DNA from: Palsa-343 sp036269135
GTDB lineage: Bacteria > Acidobacteriota > Terriglobia > Terriglobales > Acidobacteriaceae
Direction of reading: 5' to 3'
DNA: 64,000 nt
NCBI GenBank assembly: GCA_036269135.1
Contig: DATASQ010000053.1
Span: 1-64,000, forward strand
Shown here: positions 43,629 to 52,650 of the stretch, piece after piece
Layout: every line of letters starts with the position of its first letter
Numbering within the stretch: position 1 is the first letter of the stretch
Made by a program: the position numbers and the translations under genes
Notes under the pieces: generated by a model
The model's input: the letters and a program-made list of their open reading frames with translations, nothing else
Databases searched by the model: none
Told to the model about the DNA's origin: nothing

Positions 43629-43660
43629 TGTATATATAGAATACTCCGCTTGTATATATG
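43629..43660 (-). promoter_or_regulatory. VapBC promoter/operator
   Basis: Two copies of TGTATATAT(A/G) at 43629-43638 and 43651-43660, 22 bases apart (two helical turns), in the short space before vapB. The AT-rich block also supplies TATTCT/TATATA -10-like sequence on the minus strand. Autorepression by the VapBC complex is the usual pattern. Confidence 0.6.
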
Positions 43661-43662
43661 GC

Positions 43663-44430
43663 TCAACGCCGGCGACCCGTCTCCCAGGCTTTGGCGTATT
43701 TCCAGCTGACGTAGGCGGAATGGTACAGGTGCAGGAGCAGGCCTTCGCGGCCATCAAGAAAACCCAGGCGCAGGAAGTAGTTGTACTTGAACGTGGCAAC
43801 CGGGACGACGAAGACGTTCCAGAGGAACGGCAGCAGTCCCCGGCTGGTTTTACCGCGGGCGATGGCCTGGGTCGCGCCGAGCGAGCTGTAGCGGTTCATG
43901 TGCTCGATATAGCTGTCGAGGGTGGGATAGGCATGGTGGAGGAGGTCGCCACGGAGCTGGCCTGCCGGACCGGCGGGGCGAATCGTCTCGTGGACGACTC
44001 TTTCCTCAAACCGCGCTGTTGCATTGCGAAAGAGCCGCAGCTTGCTGTCGGGATAGTACCCGCCATGGCGGATCCAGCGGCCAAGGAAGAAGTTCCTGCG
44101 GGGCAGAAAATAGGCCTCGTGCGCGGGCGAACGGCTGAGCAGGTCGCGTATCTCCTGCGCGAGTTGCTGGCTCACCTCTTCATCGGCGTCAAGAGCCAGC
44201 ACCCAGTCGCCCGAGCATTTCGCGAGGGCAGAGTTTTTTTGTGCGCCGAAGCCTCTCCATTCCTCGACGAAAAACCTGGCGCCGAAGGATCGAGCAATTT
44301 CCGCGGTGCGGTCCGTCGATCCGCAGTCGACAATCACGACCTCATCGGCCCAGCGGACGCTCTCCAGGGTGCGGGCGAGGTTCGCTTCTTCGTTTTTGGT
44401 GATGATCGCGACAGACAGGGTCAGGGGCAT
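43663..44430 (-). CDS. Glycosyltransferase family 2, LPS-core type
   Basis: A 255-residue GT-A fold enzyme. N-terminal LSVAIITKNEEANLARTLES, VVIVDCGSTDRTAEIARSF with the nucleotide-sugar aspartates, GAQKNSALAKCSGDWVLALDADEEVS (the DxD metal site) and the C-terminal basic FEERVVHETIRP and LRLGFLDGREGLLL regions resemble WaaE/KdtX-type LPS core glucosyl/heptosyl transferases. ATG 44430 is chosen because earlier codons encode no fold. No other LPS genes are adjacent. Confidence 0.85.
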   Translation of the reverse strand: MPLTLSVAIITKNEEANLARTLESVRWADEVVIVDCGSTDRTAEIARSFGARFFVEEWRGFGAQKNSALAKCSGDWVLALDADEEVSQQLAQEIRDLLSRSPAHEAYFLPRRNFFLGRWIRHGGYYPDSKLRLFRNATARFEERVVHETIRPAGPAGQLRGDLLHHAYPTLDSYIEHMNRYSSLGATQAIARGKTSRGLLPFLWNVFVVPVATFKYNYFLRLGFLDGREGLLLHLYHSAYVSWKYAKAWETGRRR

Positions 44431-44560
44431 GCTTTCGGGAAGGCAAGGCTTTGCGTGCCTCGGCCGTTCTGCCGGAAGTGTAACAAGCCCCTGGCTGCTT
44501 CGAGGGTGCGGCTGGGGTCCGGTCGTGCTCAGCCTGCCCCGCAAGCGCCGCACAGGGCGG

Positions 44561-44725
44561 TCAGTTCAGGCCCGGAGCGCGCGGCCCACCGCTATGCGGT
44601 CCTCCGCTGGAATGCCGCATCCGCTCACGGACGGACGGCTTTTGGCCCATGGACCCCATCGCCCGAAAAAGCAGGAACAGCCCAAATAACAGCAGAACGA
44701 TGACAATCGCAACAATGGCAACCAT
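44561..44725 (-). CDS. Small membrane protein, 54 residues
   Basis: An ATG at 44725, with AGGAG seven bases upstream, opens a 54-residue frame ending in TGA at 44561. Residues 1-22 are one hydrophobic helix (MVAIVAIVIVLLLFGLFLLF) and the rest is polar with arginines, glycines and prolines (MGQKPSVRERMRHSSGGPH). A single-pass membrane peptide of unknown role. The strong ribosome site and clear helix make it likely real. Confidence 0.65.
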   Translation of the reverse strand: MVAIVAIVIVLLLFGLFLLFRAMGSMGQKPSVRERMRHSSGGPHSGGPRAPGLN

Positions 44726-44791
44726 CTGAAATCTCCTGCCCCTTGGATGGGGGAATGAGGGGGTTGGGGTTTGCTGGGCTAACAGAATCCC

Positions 44792-46597
44792 TCAGGAAGA
44801 GGCCGGGGCGGCTTCCGGCGACAAGGGGCTCGGCTGTTCCTCGGTAATGGACACCACATACCGGGCGAGCGGCTCGCGCGACTGCGGCGAGGTAATCATC
44901 ACCAGCCGATCGCCCGGTTCGAGCAGGGTATCGCCGTGGGGAAGCAGCAGGTGCTCTCTCCGGCGGATGGTCACGATTTCGAAGTCGTACTGCGCGAGAT
45001 CGCGATAGAGATCGGCAAGCGTGCGATGGGCGATGGGGCTGTCTTCGGGGATCCTCCCCATCGCCAGTTCTCGGCCGCCTGGGAGATCGAACCGGACATG
45101 CGAGCGAAGCAGGCGCAGAAGATCGACATGCCCGACATTGTCCATGAGAGGGAGATTTCTTCGCCCCAGCAGGCTAAGCGCAATCTGAATGTGTTCGAGG
45201 TAATGCGCCGGAGAGTCCTGGCGGGTGGGCACCTGTCCTTCGTAGAGGCTGCGATAGCGCAGGGGCGCGGAGAGCTGCACCTGGACGAGCCAGGCGATCA
45301 TGACGGCCAGGCCGGCGGGGACGAGCAGGTGGTATCCACCGGCCATTTCGGTGACCATCAGCATGGTGGCAATGGGGACGCGCGCGGCGGCGCCGAAGAC
45401 CGCTGCCATGCCTACCACGACGAAGACCGCGGGCATCTGATGGAAAAGGATGGAGAACACTCCTCCTAACATGGCGCCGACGAACAGCGAAGGAGCAAAA
45501 ACGCCGCCGGATCCGCCGGAGCTGACCGTCAGGGCGAAGGCCGCCATTTTGGCAAACAGGAGCAGGACGAGCAGATGCAGCGCCAGCCTGCCGTCGATGG
45601 CCAGCTGAATCCAGCCGTAGCCTCCACCCAGGACCTGCGGCAGAGCCAGGGCGAGCAGACCGAGGAGAAGACCTCCAATGGCTGGCTTGGTCCAGAGCGG
45701 CACCGGTAAGCGGTGGAAGGCGTCGCGGACGCGGTAAAACACCACCGGCAGGACCGTGCCCACAACTCCCGCGGCAATGCCCAGCCCTGCATAGATGGCG
45801 TAGGTCCAGAGAGCGGGCGTGGGGATCGCGGGCACCCGGAAGAGGGGACCGAATCCGACAAACAGGCCGTTGACCGTGTAGGCCACGGCCGAGGAAAGCA
45901 TGGTGTAGAGCAGCGCCCCGACTTCGAACTCCATGCGCCCGTAGAGCACCTCAATGGCAAAGACACCTGTGCCCATGGGGGTGCGGAAGATCGCGGAGAG
46001 GCCCGCCGCCATGCCGGCCAGCAGCAGGATGCGGCGATCTTCCTCGGAGCGATGCGCCAGCTTTGCATAGACCGACGCAACGCCCGCGGTGATGAGGGCG
46101 ATGGGGCCTTCGCGGCCGGCCGCTCCACCGGAGCCGATGGTGATGGCCGAAGCCAGCATTTTGATGGGCGGAACGCGGGGCCGAATGATGCCTTCGCGGC
46201 GATGGAAAGCGTCGACCGCGGTGTCGGTGCCGTGGCCCTCCGCTTCGGGCGCGAAGCGATAGACCAGGAATCCGGAAAGCAGGCCGCCCAGGGTTGTGAC
46301 GAGAGGAATGAGCCAGAGTCCGTGCGGGCCGATGACCTGGTGATCCGGGCCGAAGGCGGCGCCGGGCGGCCGATAGCCGGCAATCCCGTTCAGCAGCAGG
46401 CGATTGCAGCCGCGCAACATCCACATAAACAGTTGCGCACTGAGCGCGCCGGCCACACCCAGCAGCGCCGATTCCAGCATGAGCCGCGGCTCGCGGTCGC
46501 GCAGGATGGAGCGGTTCTGTCTATCCGCCTGCATCGATTCTTTCGTCGCGGCGGCGCCGACCGCAGGCCCGGACCGGGACGCTAGCTTAGATGACAT
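44792..46597 (-). CDS. ClC-type chloride channel/transporter with TrkA-C domain
   Basis: A 601-residue ClC protein. The gating glutamate is E163 in GREGPIAL, and GGSGGVFAPSLFVGAMLGG is the pore loop near 376-394. The first selectivity loop reads GHGTD instead of GSGIP. The C-terminal 110 residues match a TrkA-C (RCK_C) ligand-binding domain (RTLADLYRDLAQYDFEIVTIRR, LLPHGDTLLEPGDRLVMI). ATG 46597 sits two bases from a GC-rich hairpin and lacks a Shine-Dalgarno; the ATG at 46534 (M22) is an alternative that keeps all helices. Confidence 0.88.
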   Translation of the reverse strand: MSSKLASRSGPAVGAAATKESMQADRQNRSILRDREPRLMLESALLGVAGALSAQLFMWMLRGCNRLLLNGIAGYRPPGAAFGPDHQVIGPHGLWLIPLVTTLGGLLSGFLVYRFAPEAEGHGTDTAVDAFHRREGIIRPRVPPIKMLASAITIGSGGAAGREGPIALITAGVASVYAKLAHRSEEDRRILLLAGMAAGLSAIFRTPMGTGVFAIEVLYGRMEFEVGALLYTMLSSAVAYTVNGLFVGFGPLFRVPAIPTPALWTYAIYAGLGIAAGVVGTVLPVVFYRVRDAFHRLPVPLWTKPAIGGLLLGLLALALPQVLGGGYGWIQLAIDGRLALHLLVLLLFAKMAAFALTVSSGGSGGVFAPSLFVGAMLGGVFSILFHQMPAVFVVVGMAAVFGAAARVPIATMLMVTEMAGGYHLLVPAGLAVMIAWLVQVQLSAPLRYRSLYEGQVPTRQDSPAHYLEHIQIALSLLGRRNLPLMDNVGHVDLLRLLRSHVRFDLPGGRELAMGRIPEDSPIAHRTLADLYRDLAQYDFEIVTIRRREHLLLPHGDTLLEPGDRLVMITSPQSREPLARYVVSITEEQPSPLSPEAAPASS

Positions 46598-46599
46598 TT

Positions 46600-46618
46600 C
46601 GGGCCTGGGGCAGGCCCG
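46600..46618 (-). promoter_or_regulatory. Hairpin touching the ClC start codon
   Basis: An 8-bp stem CGGGCCTG/CAGGCCCG with a three-base loop ends two bases before the annotated ClC ATG. There is no T-run. It would hide the ribosome-binding region, so either it regulates translation or the true start is downstream. Confidence 0.4.
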
Positions 46619-46711
46619 TGGAGTGAGCTTTCTCCTTGAGAGGCCGGATGTTATCGATTTCCAGCCGACGGACCGCCGACCAGGTGCCCTGCTGCGCCGT
46701 CATTTTGAAGC

Positions 46712-47161
46712 CTAGAACGGGATGTCGTCGTCCGTAATCTCTGTCGACTGAACCAGATCGTCGGCGGCCGCGGGCTGGCGCTGGTCGTAGGAATTAGAAC
46801 GGGAATAGCCCCCGGACTCGCCCTCGCCCCGTCCGGAAAGCAGCACGAGATCGTTCACAATAATCTCGGTCCGGTATTTCTTCTGGCCGTCTTTGTCGTC
46901 CCAGGAGCGGGTCTGGATGCGGCCCTCAATGTACAGCTTCGCGCCCTTCTTCACGTAATCGCGAACGATTTCAGCTGTGCGCTGAAAGGCGACCAGGCTG
47001 TGCCACTCCGTGCGATCCGTCCAGTTGCCCTGCTGATCTTTGGTGCGATCGCTGGTGGCCAGGGAAAAGGTCGCAATGGACGCGCCGCTGCCGGCAACCT
47101 TGATTTCCGGGTCTTTGCCCACGTTGCCCACGAGGATGACCTTGTTAACGCTCTTCGCCAT
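46712..47161 (-). CDS. ssb: Single-stranded DNA-binding protein
   Basis: A 149-residue SSB that protects single-stranded DNA during replication and repair. OB-fold at 1-110 (SVNKVILVGNVGKDPEI, FSLATSD, EWHSLVAFQRTAEIV, YIEGRIQTRSW), then a flexible Gly/Ser/Gln region and the partner-binding acidic tip ITDDDIPF. The ATG at 47161 replaces a longer frame whose first ten residues have no support. Confidence 0.95.
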   Translation of the reverse strand: MAKSVNKVILVGNVGKDPEIKVAGSGASIATFSLATSDRTKDQQGNWTDRTEWHSLVAFQRTAEIVRDYVKKGAKLYIEGRIQTRSWDDKDGQKKYRTEIIVNDLVLLSGRGEGESGGYSRSNSYDQRQPAAADDLVQSTEITDDDIPF

Positions 47162-47258
47162 ACCGATGTCTCCGGAACGATTGATTCCCATGAAGCATAG
47201 CAGGAATGCGGGGCCCTCAACAGCGCCGGCAGCGGTGCTCCATTACCGTTGGGAAGGC

Positions 47259-49403
47259 TCAGAGAGCGGCGTTGATCTGCTCGATCAGCGTGTCCGGGCT
47301 GGCGGCCGGGGGCAGGCACGCGGTTCCCCGGCAAACCATGGCAACCGGCTTGTCAGAGGCCTGATCGAGACCGGGCAGATGCGGGAGCGTCTCGGCCAGC
47401 AACGGCGGCAGGTTCGCGGCGGCGACCTGGTCCGGCGACAGCAGGATGACGGCCTTGTTGACGGCATAACGAGCGTTGGCGATGGCGGCCAGCTGCCGGG
47501 CGGCAGGACCCTGTCCGGCGATCACGGCCTGAATGGACGGCAGAAGCAGCCGCTCCAGCGCGAGGCCATAGCTGCCGGCATAGAGGCCGTAATGCTCGAT
47601 GACGCCCGCAAACGCGGCGAGGGTGTCCTGGGCGATCGAGCGGAAATCGTCGCGACCGCTGAGGGCATGCAGGCGCAGCAGAACGCCGGCCGCGGTTGCA
47701 TTGCCGGCCGGCGTGGGCGAATCCTGCATCGGCTTGCGGCGGGCGGCGAGAGCGCCGATTTTGTCGGCGGCGACTCTGTCCGTGTCGAAGAAGCCCCCGC
47801 CTTCCCTGTCGTGAAAGCGCTCCACCATCGAATCGGCGATCTGCATGGCGAATTTGTAGTAGCGCAGGACGCCGGTTGACTCCCATGCATCGACGCAGGC
47901 GTGCGCCAGCAGCGCGTAATCGTCGAGCACGCCGGCGATCCATTTGGCGGTGCCCGGCTGGTCGGGATAGGCAATCACATGCGCGAGTCCGGCAGTCGGG
48001 CTCCAGCCCTCGCGGAGGATGCGGTCCATCGTACGGAGGGCGAAGACGCGGGGCGCCTCGAGATCGAGGATGCGGGCGGCATCCAGATACGCGGAGATGG
48101 CCATTGCATTCCATCCCGTGTAGAGGGTCTTGTCCACGAAGGGCGTGGGACGCAGGAGGCGCGCGGCATAGAGTTTCTGTTTTGCAGAACCCAGATCGCG
48201 TTCGACTGAAGCGGCGTCGCGGCCGAGTTTTCGCGCGATTTCCTCCGCGGCGAAATTGCGGTGGAGCACGTTCTTTTTCGGGTTGTGGTGCATGTCGCCC
48301 ACATCGCCGATGTCGTAATAGAGCTCGGCCGCGGACATCTCTTCCAGAGCGAGGACGGCAGCGGCTTCTTCGCGGGTCCAGGTGAAATAGTCGCCATCGT
48401 CGTCCAGAGAGATGTCGGCATCCTGCGAGGCATAGAACCCGCCGCTCTCCTGGTCGCTCAGCCATTCGTTCATCCAGCGGAGGATGTCGCGCGCAGTCGC
48501 GGCAAATTCGGGCTCGACGAAGGTTTGGAAGGCGTGAGCGTAATTGGCGAGCAGGCCGGCGTTGTCGTAGAGCATCTTCTCGAAATGGGGGACAACCCAG
48601 CGCTCATCGACAGAATAGCGATGAAAGCCGCCGGCCAACTGGTCGTAGACGCCGCCGCGCGCCATCTTCTTCAGGGTCATAGTAGCGGCTTCCCTGGCGG
48701 CTTCATTGCCGGTGCGGGCGGCAACATCAATCAGGAGGTCCAGGATTCCCGGATGCGGAAATTTCGGCTGCGATCCAAAGCCGCCGTGGCGCGGATCGAA
48801 CTGGCCGACGGCGCTGGCGACGAGTTTGTCCACGATCTCGAAGGAAAGAGTGTCGCTGCGCGCGGAGAACGTCTCGCCATGCTCAATGGCGGCAATGACG
48901 CTGGCCGCAGACTCCAGAACCTCGCTGCGCTGGGTCTTCCATGCGTTCGCCAGGGTGAGCAGGACGCGCTCAAAACCCGGGCGGCCATAGCGGTCTTCGC
49001 GGGGAAAGTAAGTACCGGCAAAGAAGGGACGCCCGTCTGGCGTAAGGATCGCGGTGAGGGGCCAGCCACCCTGTCCGGCGATGGCCTGTGCGGCTGCCTG
49101 GTAACGAGCATCCACGTCGGGCCGCTCATCGCGATCGACCTTGATGGCGACAAAGTGCTCATTGATGGTCTGGGCGAGGGTCGGATCCTCGTACGATTCG
49201 CGATCCATGACGTGGCACCAGTGACACCAGACCGCGCCCACGTCGAGCAGGACAGGCTTATCGAGCTGCGCGGCCAGGGCAAAGGCACCCTCGCTCCACT
49301 CCTGCCAATACACCGGCTGATGCATGGCCGATCGGAGGTAGGAAGACGACGCCTGGTCGAGAGTATTGCGGGTCTGCACGGCGGTGCTGGTGGACTCAGC
49401 CAT
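47259..49403 (-). CDS. YyaL/DUF255 thioredoxin-domain protein
   Basis: A 714-residue protein of the DUF255/spermatogenesis-associated-20 family. The N-terminal thioredoxin-like domain has VYWQEWSEGAF, the WCHWCHVMDRES motif (CxxC) and FVAIKVDRDERPDVD near 87-101; the rest is a long alpha/alpha barrel related to N-acylglucosamine epimerase folds. Highly conserved but without a proven activity. Length and motifs are normal. Confidence 0.88.
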   Translation of the reverse strand: MAESTSTAVQTRNTLDQASSSYLRSAMHQPVYWQEWSEGAFALAAQLDKPVLLDVGAVWCHWCHVMDRESYEDPTLAQTINEHFVAIKVDRDERPDVDARYQAAAQAIAGQGGWPLTAILTPDGRPFFAGTYFPREDRYGRPGFERVLLTLANAWKTQRSEVLESAASVIAAIEHGETFSARSDTLSFEIVDKLVASAVGQFDPRHGGFGSQPKFPHPGILDLLIDVAARTGNEAAREAATMTLKKMARGGVYDQLAGGFHRYSVDERWVVPHFEKMLYDNAGLLANYAHAFQTFVEPEFAATARDILRWMNEWLSDQESGGFYASQDADISLDDDGDYFTWTREEAAAVLALEEMSAAELYYDIGDVGDMHHNPKKNVLHRNFAAEEIARKLGRDAASVERDLGSAKQKLYAARLLRPTPFVDKTLYTGWNAMAISAYLDAARILDLEAPRVFALRTMDRILREGWSPTAGLAHVIAYPDQPGTAKWIAGVLDDYALLAHACVDAWESTGVLRYYKFAMQIADSMVERFHDREGGGFFDTDRVAADKIGALAARRKPMQDSPTPAGNATAAGVLLRLHALSGRDDFRSIAQDTLAAFAGVIEHYGLYAGSYGLALERLLLPSIQAVIAGQGPAARQLAAIANARYAVNKAVILLSPDQVAAANLPPLLAETLPHLPGLDQASDKPVAMVCRGTACLPPAASPDTLIEQINAAL

Positions 49404-49466
49404 ACTTCCAGCCTAGAGCATTTCGGCGTGCGGCGTGGGGCGGTGGCGCGGACCGGCGTACCCGAA

Positions 49467-50498
49467 TCAGCGCGGCTCGTTCACCAGCCGCTGAGCGACG
49501 GCGACATAGAGATCGATCGCCTCCCGCAACTCCTTTTTTGCGAGCTTCTCGTGGGGCGTGTGCGCCACGTGGATGGATCCCGGGCCAAGAAGAACAGGGT
49601 CGCCCCAGTTGCCCAGCCAAGGTACGTCTGTGGTGAAGGCCGCGACCATGGTTGGCAGGCCGGGCAGCGAGCGCAGACGGCGAAAGGGGATCTCCAGCGT
49701 AAAGTCGACGGTGGCCAGACCTTCAACGGCCTGCTCGATGGCGCGGCGGATTGCATCGGAGGGGCCGACGAGCCGGACCATCACCTGCGCCTCGGCGTGG
49801 TCGGCGATGACGTTGGGCGCGTAGCCGCCGCCGATCACGCCGATGTTCAGTGTGCTGGGTCCGATGTCGTCGAGCGACGGCAAGGGAATGGCGAGAATGC
49901 GATGCAGGGCCTCGACGAGCTTCTGCGTCGCGCTTTCGCCGAGCTCGGGGTAGGCGGAGTGCGCCATTTTGCCCGTGGCGCGGATGACCGCGCGGAGGGC
50001 TCCTTTCGAGGCCGAGGCAATGCGGTTGTCCGTGGGCTCGCCGTTGATGAGGAAACGGCTGCCCCGGGGCTGGAGGTTGGCGGCCTTCGCGCCCGCGGAG
50101 TCGCGTTCCTCGCCGGAGACGAACAACAGGCCTACACGCAGTCCCTGTTCGCGGAGGCGCTCCGCGGCGGCGACTTGCGCGGCGATGATGCCTTTGGCGT
50201 CGCAGGCTCCGCGTCCATAGATAAACTCGTCGTCTTCGCGGGAAGGAAGGAAGGGCGGCACCGTGTCCATATGCGTGGAGAACACGACCTCCGGCGTTTG
50301 TCCGGGAGCGCAAGCGTATACGTTGAAGCGCTCGGCGGTGGAGCGGCTCTCCTGATGCTGCTCCACGGCCATTTTTTCGACCGCATATCCCTGGGCGCTC
50401 AGAAACTCCGCCAGGAATGCGCCCACCGCGCCTTCGTTGTAGGTGATGGATTCGATGTCGACGAGGCGGCGCGTGAGTTGAATGGGATCGACCGGCAT
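49467..50498 (-). CDS. M20 family metallopeptidase/deacylase
   Basis: A 343-residue zinc hydrolase of the ArgE/DapE/ACY1 type. Metal-site segments: VFSTHMDTVPPF (with H and D), IYGRGACDAKG (D) and SGEERDSAG (catalytic EE), plus the dimerisation-domain insertion and terminal VAHTPHEKLAKKEL histidine. The substrate among acetylated or succinylated amino acids is not readable. It is divergent from the alpha/beta hydrolase gene across 44 bases. Confidence 0.88.
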   Translation of the reverse strand: MPVDPIQLTRRLVDIESITYNEGAVGAFLAEFLSAQGYAVEKMAVEQHQESRSTAERFNVYACAPGQTPEVVFSTHMDTVPPFLPSREDDEFIYGRGACDAKGIIAAQVAAAERLREQGLRVGLLFVSGEERDSAGAKAANLQPRGSRFLINGEPTDNRIASASKGALRAVIRATGKMAHSAYPELGESATQKLVEALHRILAIPLPSLDDIGPSTLNIGVIGGGYAPNVIADHAEAQVMVRLVGPSDAIRRAIEQAVEGLATVDFTLEIPFRRLRSLPGLPTMVAAFTTDVPWLGNWGDPVLLGPGSIHVAHTPHEKLAKKELREAIDLYVAVAQRLVNEPR

Positions 50499-50542
50499 GC
50501 TCAGCCAGAATACCCCGAGCCCTGCTCGTAAAATGAAGTCTG

Positions 50543-51268
50543 ATGACGCAATCGCATGTGGGATCCGCTGTGTTGCGCACTGTGGACGATCTCCGCGGAC
50601 CGGCGGGGCGGCTGGAAGCGCTGCTGAATCCCGGATCGCCAGAGGCGCCGTTCGCCGCGCTGGTGTGCCATCCGCATCCGCTGGGCGGGGGGACGCTGCA
50701 TAACAAGGTTGTGTACCACGCGATGAAAGCCCTGCAGGGCTTTGGATTGCCGGTGCTGCGCTTCAACTTTCGCGGGACCGGCCTGAGCGAGGGCGTTCAC
50801 GACAACGGACAAGGCGAGCAGGATGACGTTCGCGCTGCTCTGGACTGGCTGGAGCGGGAATTCGGCCGGCCGCTGCTGTTCGCAGGCTTTTCCTTCGGCG
50901 CGTATGTCGGGCTGAACGCCTGTTGCGGCGATCCGCGCGTGGCCGGGCTGATCGCGCTGGGGCTGCCGGTGCACGCGGAAGGCCGCGACTATCGATACGA
51001 GTTTCTGGGCGAGTGCCCGCAGCCAAAGCTTTTCATCAGCGGCAGTCGCGATCCCTATGGACCAATCGCCAGGGTCGAAGCGGCCGTGGGTCTCGCGCGC
51101 GCGCCGAAGGAACTCGTCTGGATCGCCGACGCCGATCATTTTTTCTCGCCCGTAACAGGAGAAACTCCGGCGGCGCAGCAGGCGAACCCGGGGAGTAAAT
51201 TGGAAGAGATGCGATCGGCCCTTCGCGCATGGGCGCAACGACAATTCCCCGCGCTCGCCAGCCAATGA
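50543..51268 (+). CDS. Alpha/beta hydrolase, dienelactone-hydrolase-like
   Basis: A 241-residue alpha/beta hydrolase. Oxyanion segment LVCHPHPLGGGTL (near 40-52), nucleophile S117 in GFSFGAY, acid D in ISGSRDPYG, and the catalytic histidine in DADHFFS. It resembles the small KTN-type or xylan-esterase-like hydrolases often annotated as dienelactone hydrolase. The stop TGA overlaps the ATG of the next gene (ATGA), so coupling with glycerate kinase is expected. Substrate unknown. Confidence 0.85.
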   Translation: MTQSHVGSAVLRTVDDLRGPAGRLEALLNPGSPEAPFAALVCHPHPLGGGTLHNKVVYHAMKALQGFGLPVLRFNFRGTGLSEGVHDNGQGEQDDVRAALDWLEREFGRPLLFAGFSFGAYVGLNACCGDPRVAGLIALGLPVHAEGRDYRYEFLGECPQPKLFISGSRDPYGPIARVEAAVGLARAPKELVWIADADHFFSPVTGETPAAQQANPGSKLEEMRSALRAWAQRQFPALASQ

Positions 51269-52632
51269 TCACCCTCGATGAGTTGCACACGGTTTCCCGG
51301 GACATTTTCGATCAGGCGCTGCGCGCGTGCGATATCCCCCAGGCCTTCGATCGCCATCTGCACTTCGAAGGCAGAACGCTGATCCGCCATCCGTCGCCGC
51401 GCCTGCCGTCGATTACAGTGCCTTTCGATCGCTACAAGGAAGTGTTTGTTGTGTCTCTGGGAAAAGCAGGGCTGTCGATGCTCGACGCTTTGCTGGCGCG
51501 CCTGCCGGAGAAGACGCGCGTCCGCGGCGTGTGCTCGGCGCCGCAGATTCCCAGGAAGCGTCGCCGCAACATTCGCTACTTTGCGGGAGGGCATCCTTTC
51601 CCCAACGAGGATTCCTTCGCCGCGGCCCGCGCTGCCCTGGACCTCCTGAAGCACGCCAAAGCCGAGACGTTCATCTTCTTCCTGATCAGCGGCGGAGGTT
51701 CGGCGATGCTGGAACTGCCACGCGACCGGAAGATCAGTCTGGACGACACGATCGCCTTCCATGAAACGCTGATCGCCAGCGGTGCGACCATTACCGAAAT
51801 CAACACCGTGCGCCGATACTTCTCCGCGGTCAAAGGCGGCCGTCTGGCGCTGGCGGCGCCTCGATCGGAGAAGCTCTCTCTGCTGCTGGCGGATGTGCCG
51901 CTCAAGGACCTCGCCGCGGTCGCGTCGTCGCCGACCCTGCCCAACTATTCCACGCCCGCGCAGTGTGCGGAGATCCTGGAGCGCTTCCATCTGCTGGAAA
52001 AGTTTCCTCCCGGCGTGCGGGCGTATTTCGAGAAGCTGCAGAGCGGCGAAGCCTCGGCCGAGCCGCAGAAGAACGAGCAGCAGCTTGCGACGGAGACCTT
52101 CGAGCATGCGCAGTTCGACACGCTGCTGTCGAACCATGATTTCGTGAATGCCGCGCGCGATCATGCCCAGTCGCTGGGATACAAAGTCTTCATCGACAAC
52201 GCCTGCGACGACTGGGATTACGCCAAGGCGGCGCAATACCTGCTGGCTCGCTTCCATGAGCTGCGCAACGAGCACGAACGGATCTGCCTGCTCTCGAGCG
52301 GCGAAGTGACCGTAAATCTGAGCAGGAATCCGGGCTGCGGCGGCCGTAACCAGCAGTTTGCGCTGGAAGCGGCGCTCGATCTGGCGCGGTATGAGGGCCA
52401 GGCACTGGCGGTGCTCAGCGCCGGCTCCGACGGCATTGACGGGAACAGTCCGGCCGCGGGAGCCATCGCCGATACGACTACGATTGCGCGCGCCCGCAGT
52501 TACAATTTCGACCCGGAAGCGACCCTGCAGCGCTTCGATGCGTGTACCCTGTTCACCGCGCTCGGCGATACGATCGTTACCGGCTCCACGGGGAACAACC
52601 TGCGCGATCTGCGGATCCTGATTGCCGGCTGA
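51265..52632 (+). CDS. Glycerate 2-kinase family protein (DUF4147)
   Basis: A 455-residue ATP-dependent glycerate 2-kinase of the GckA/TtuD type, phosphorylating D-glycerate to 2-phosphoglycerate. Features include VVSLGKAGLSMLDAL, GGHPFPNEDSFAAAR, FLISGGGSAMLELP, TVRRYFSAVKGGRLA, LSSGEVTVNL and LSAGSDGIDGNSPAAGA. The ATG at 51265 overlaps the upstream stop; an in-frame ATG 12 codons earlier lies inside the previous gene. Role in glyoxylate/serine carbon flow is inferred. Confidence 0.87.
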   Translation: MITLDELHTVSRDIFDQALRACDIPQAFDRHLHFEGRTLIRHPSPRLPSITVPFDRYKEVFVVSLGKAGLSMLDALLARLPEKTRVRGVCSAPQIPRKRRRNIRYFAGGHPFPNEDSFAAARAALDLLKHAKAETFIFFLISGGGSAMLELPRDRKISLDDTIAFHETLIASGATITEINTVRRYFSAVKGGRLALAAPRSEKLSLLLADVPLKDLAAVASSPTLPNYSTPAQCAEILERFHLLEKFPPGVRAYFEKLQSGEASAEPQKNEQQLATETFEHAQFDTLLSNHDFVNAARDHAQSLGYKVFIDNACDDWDYAKAAQYLLARFHELRNEHERICLLSSGEVTVNLSRNPGCGGRNQQFALEAALDLARYEGQALAVLSAGSDGIDGNSPAAGAIADTTTIARARSYNFDPEATLQRFDACTLFTALGDTIVTGSTGNNLRDLRILIAG

Positions 52633-52650
52633 TGCTGCGGCGTTATCCCG

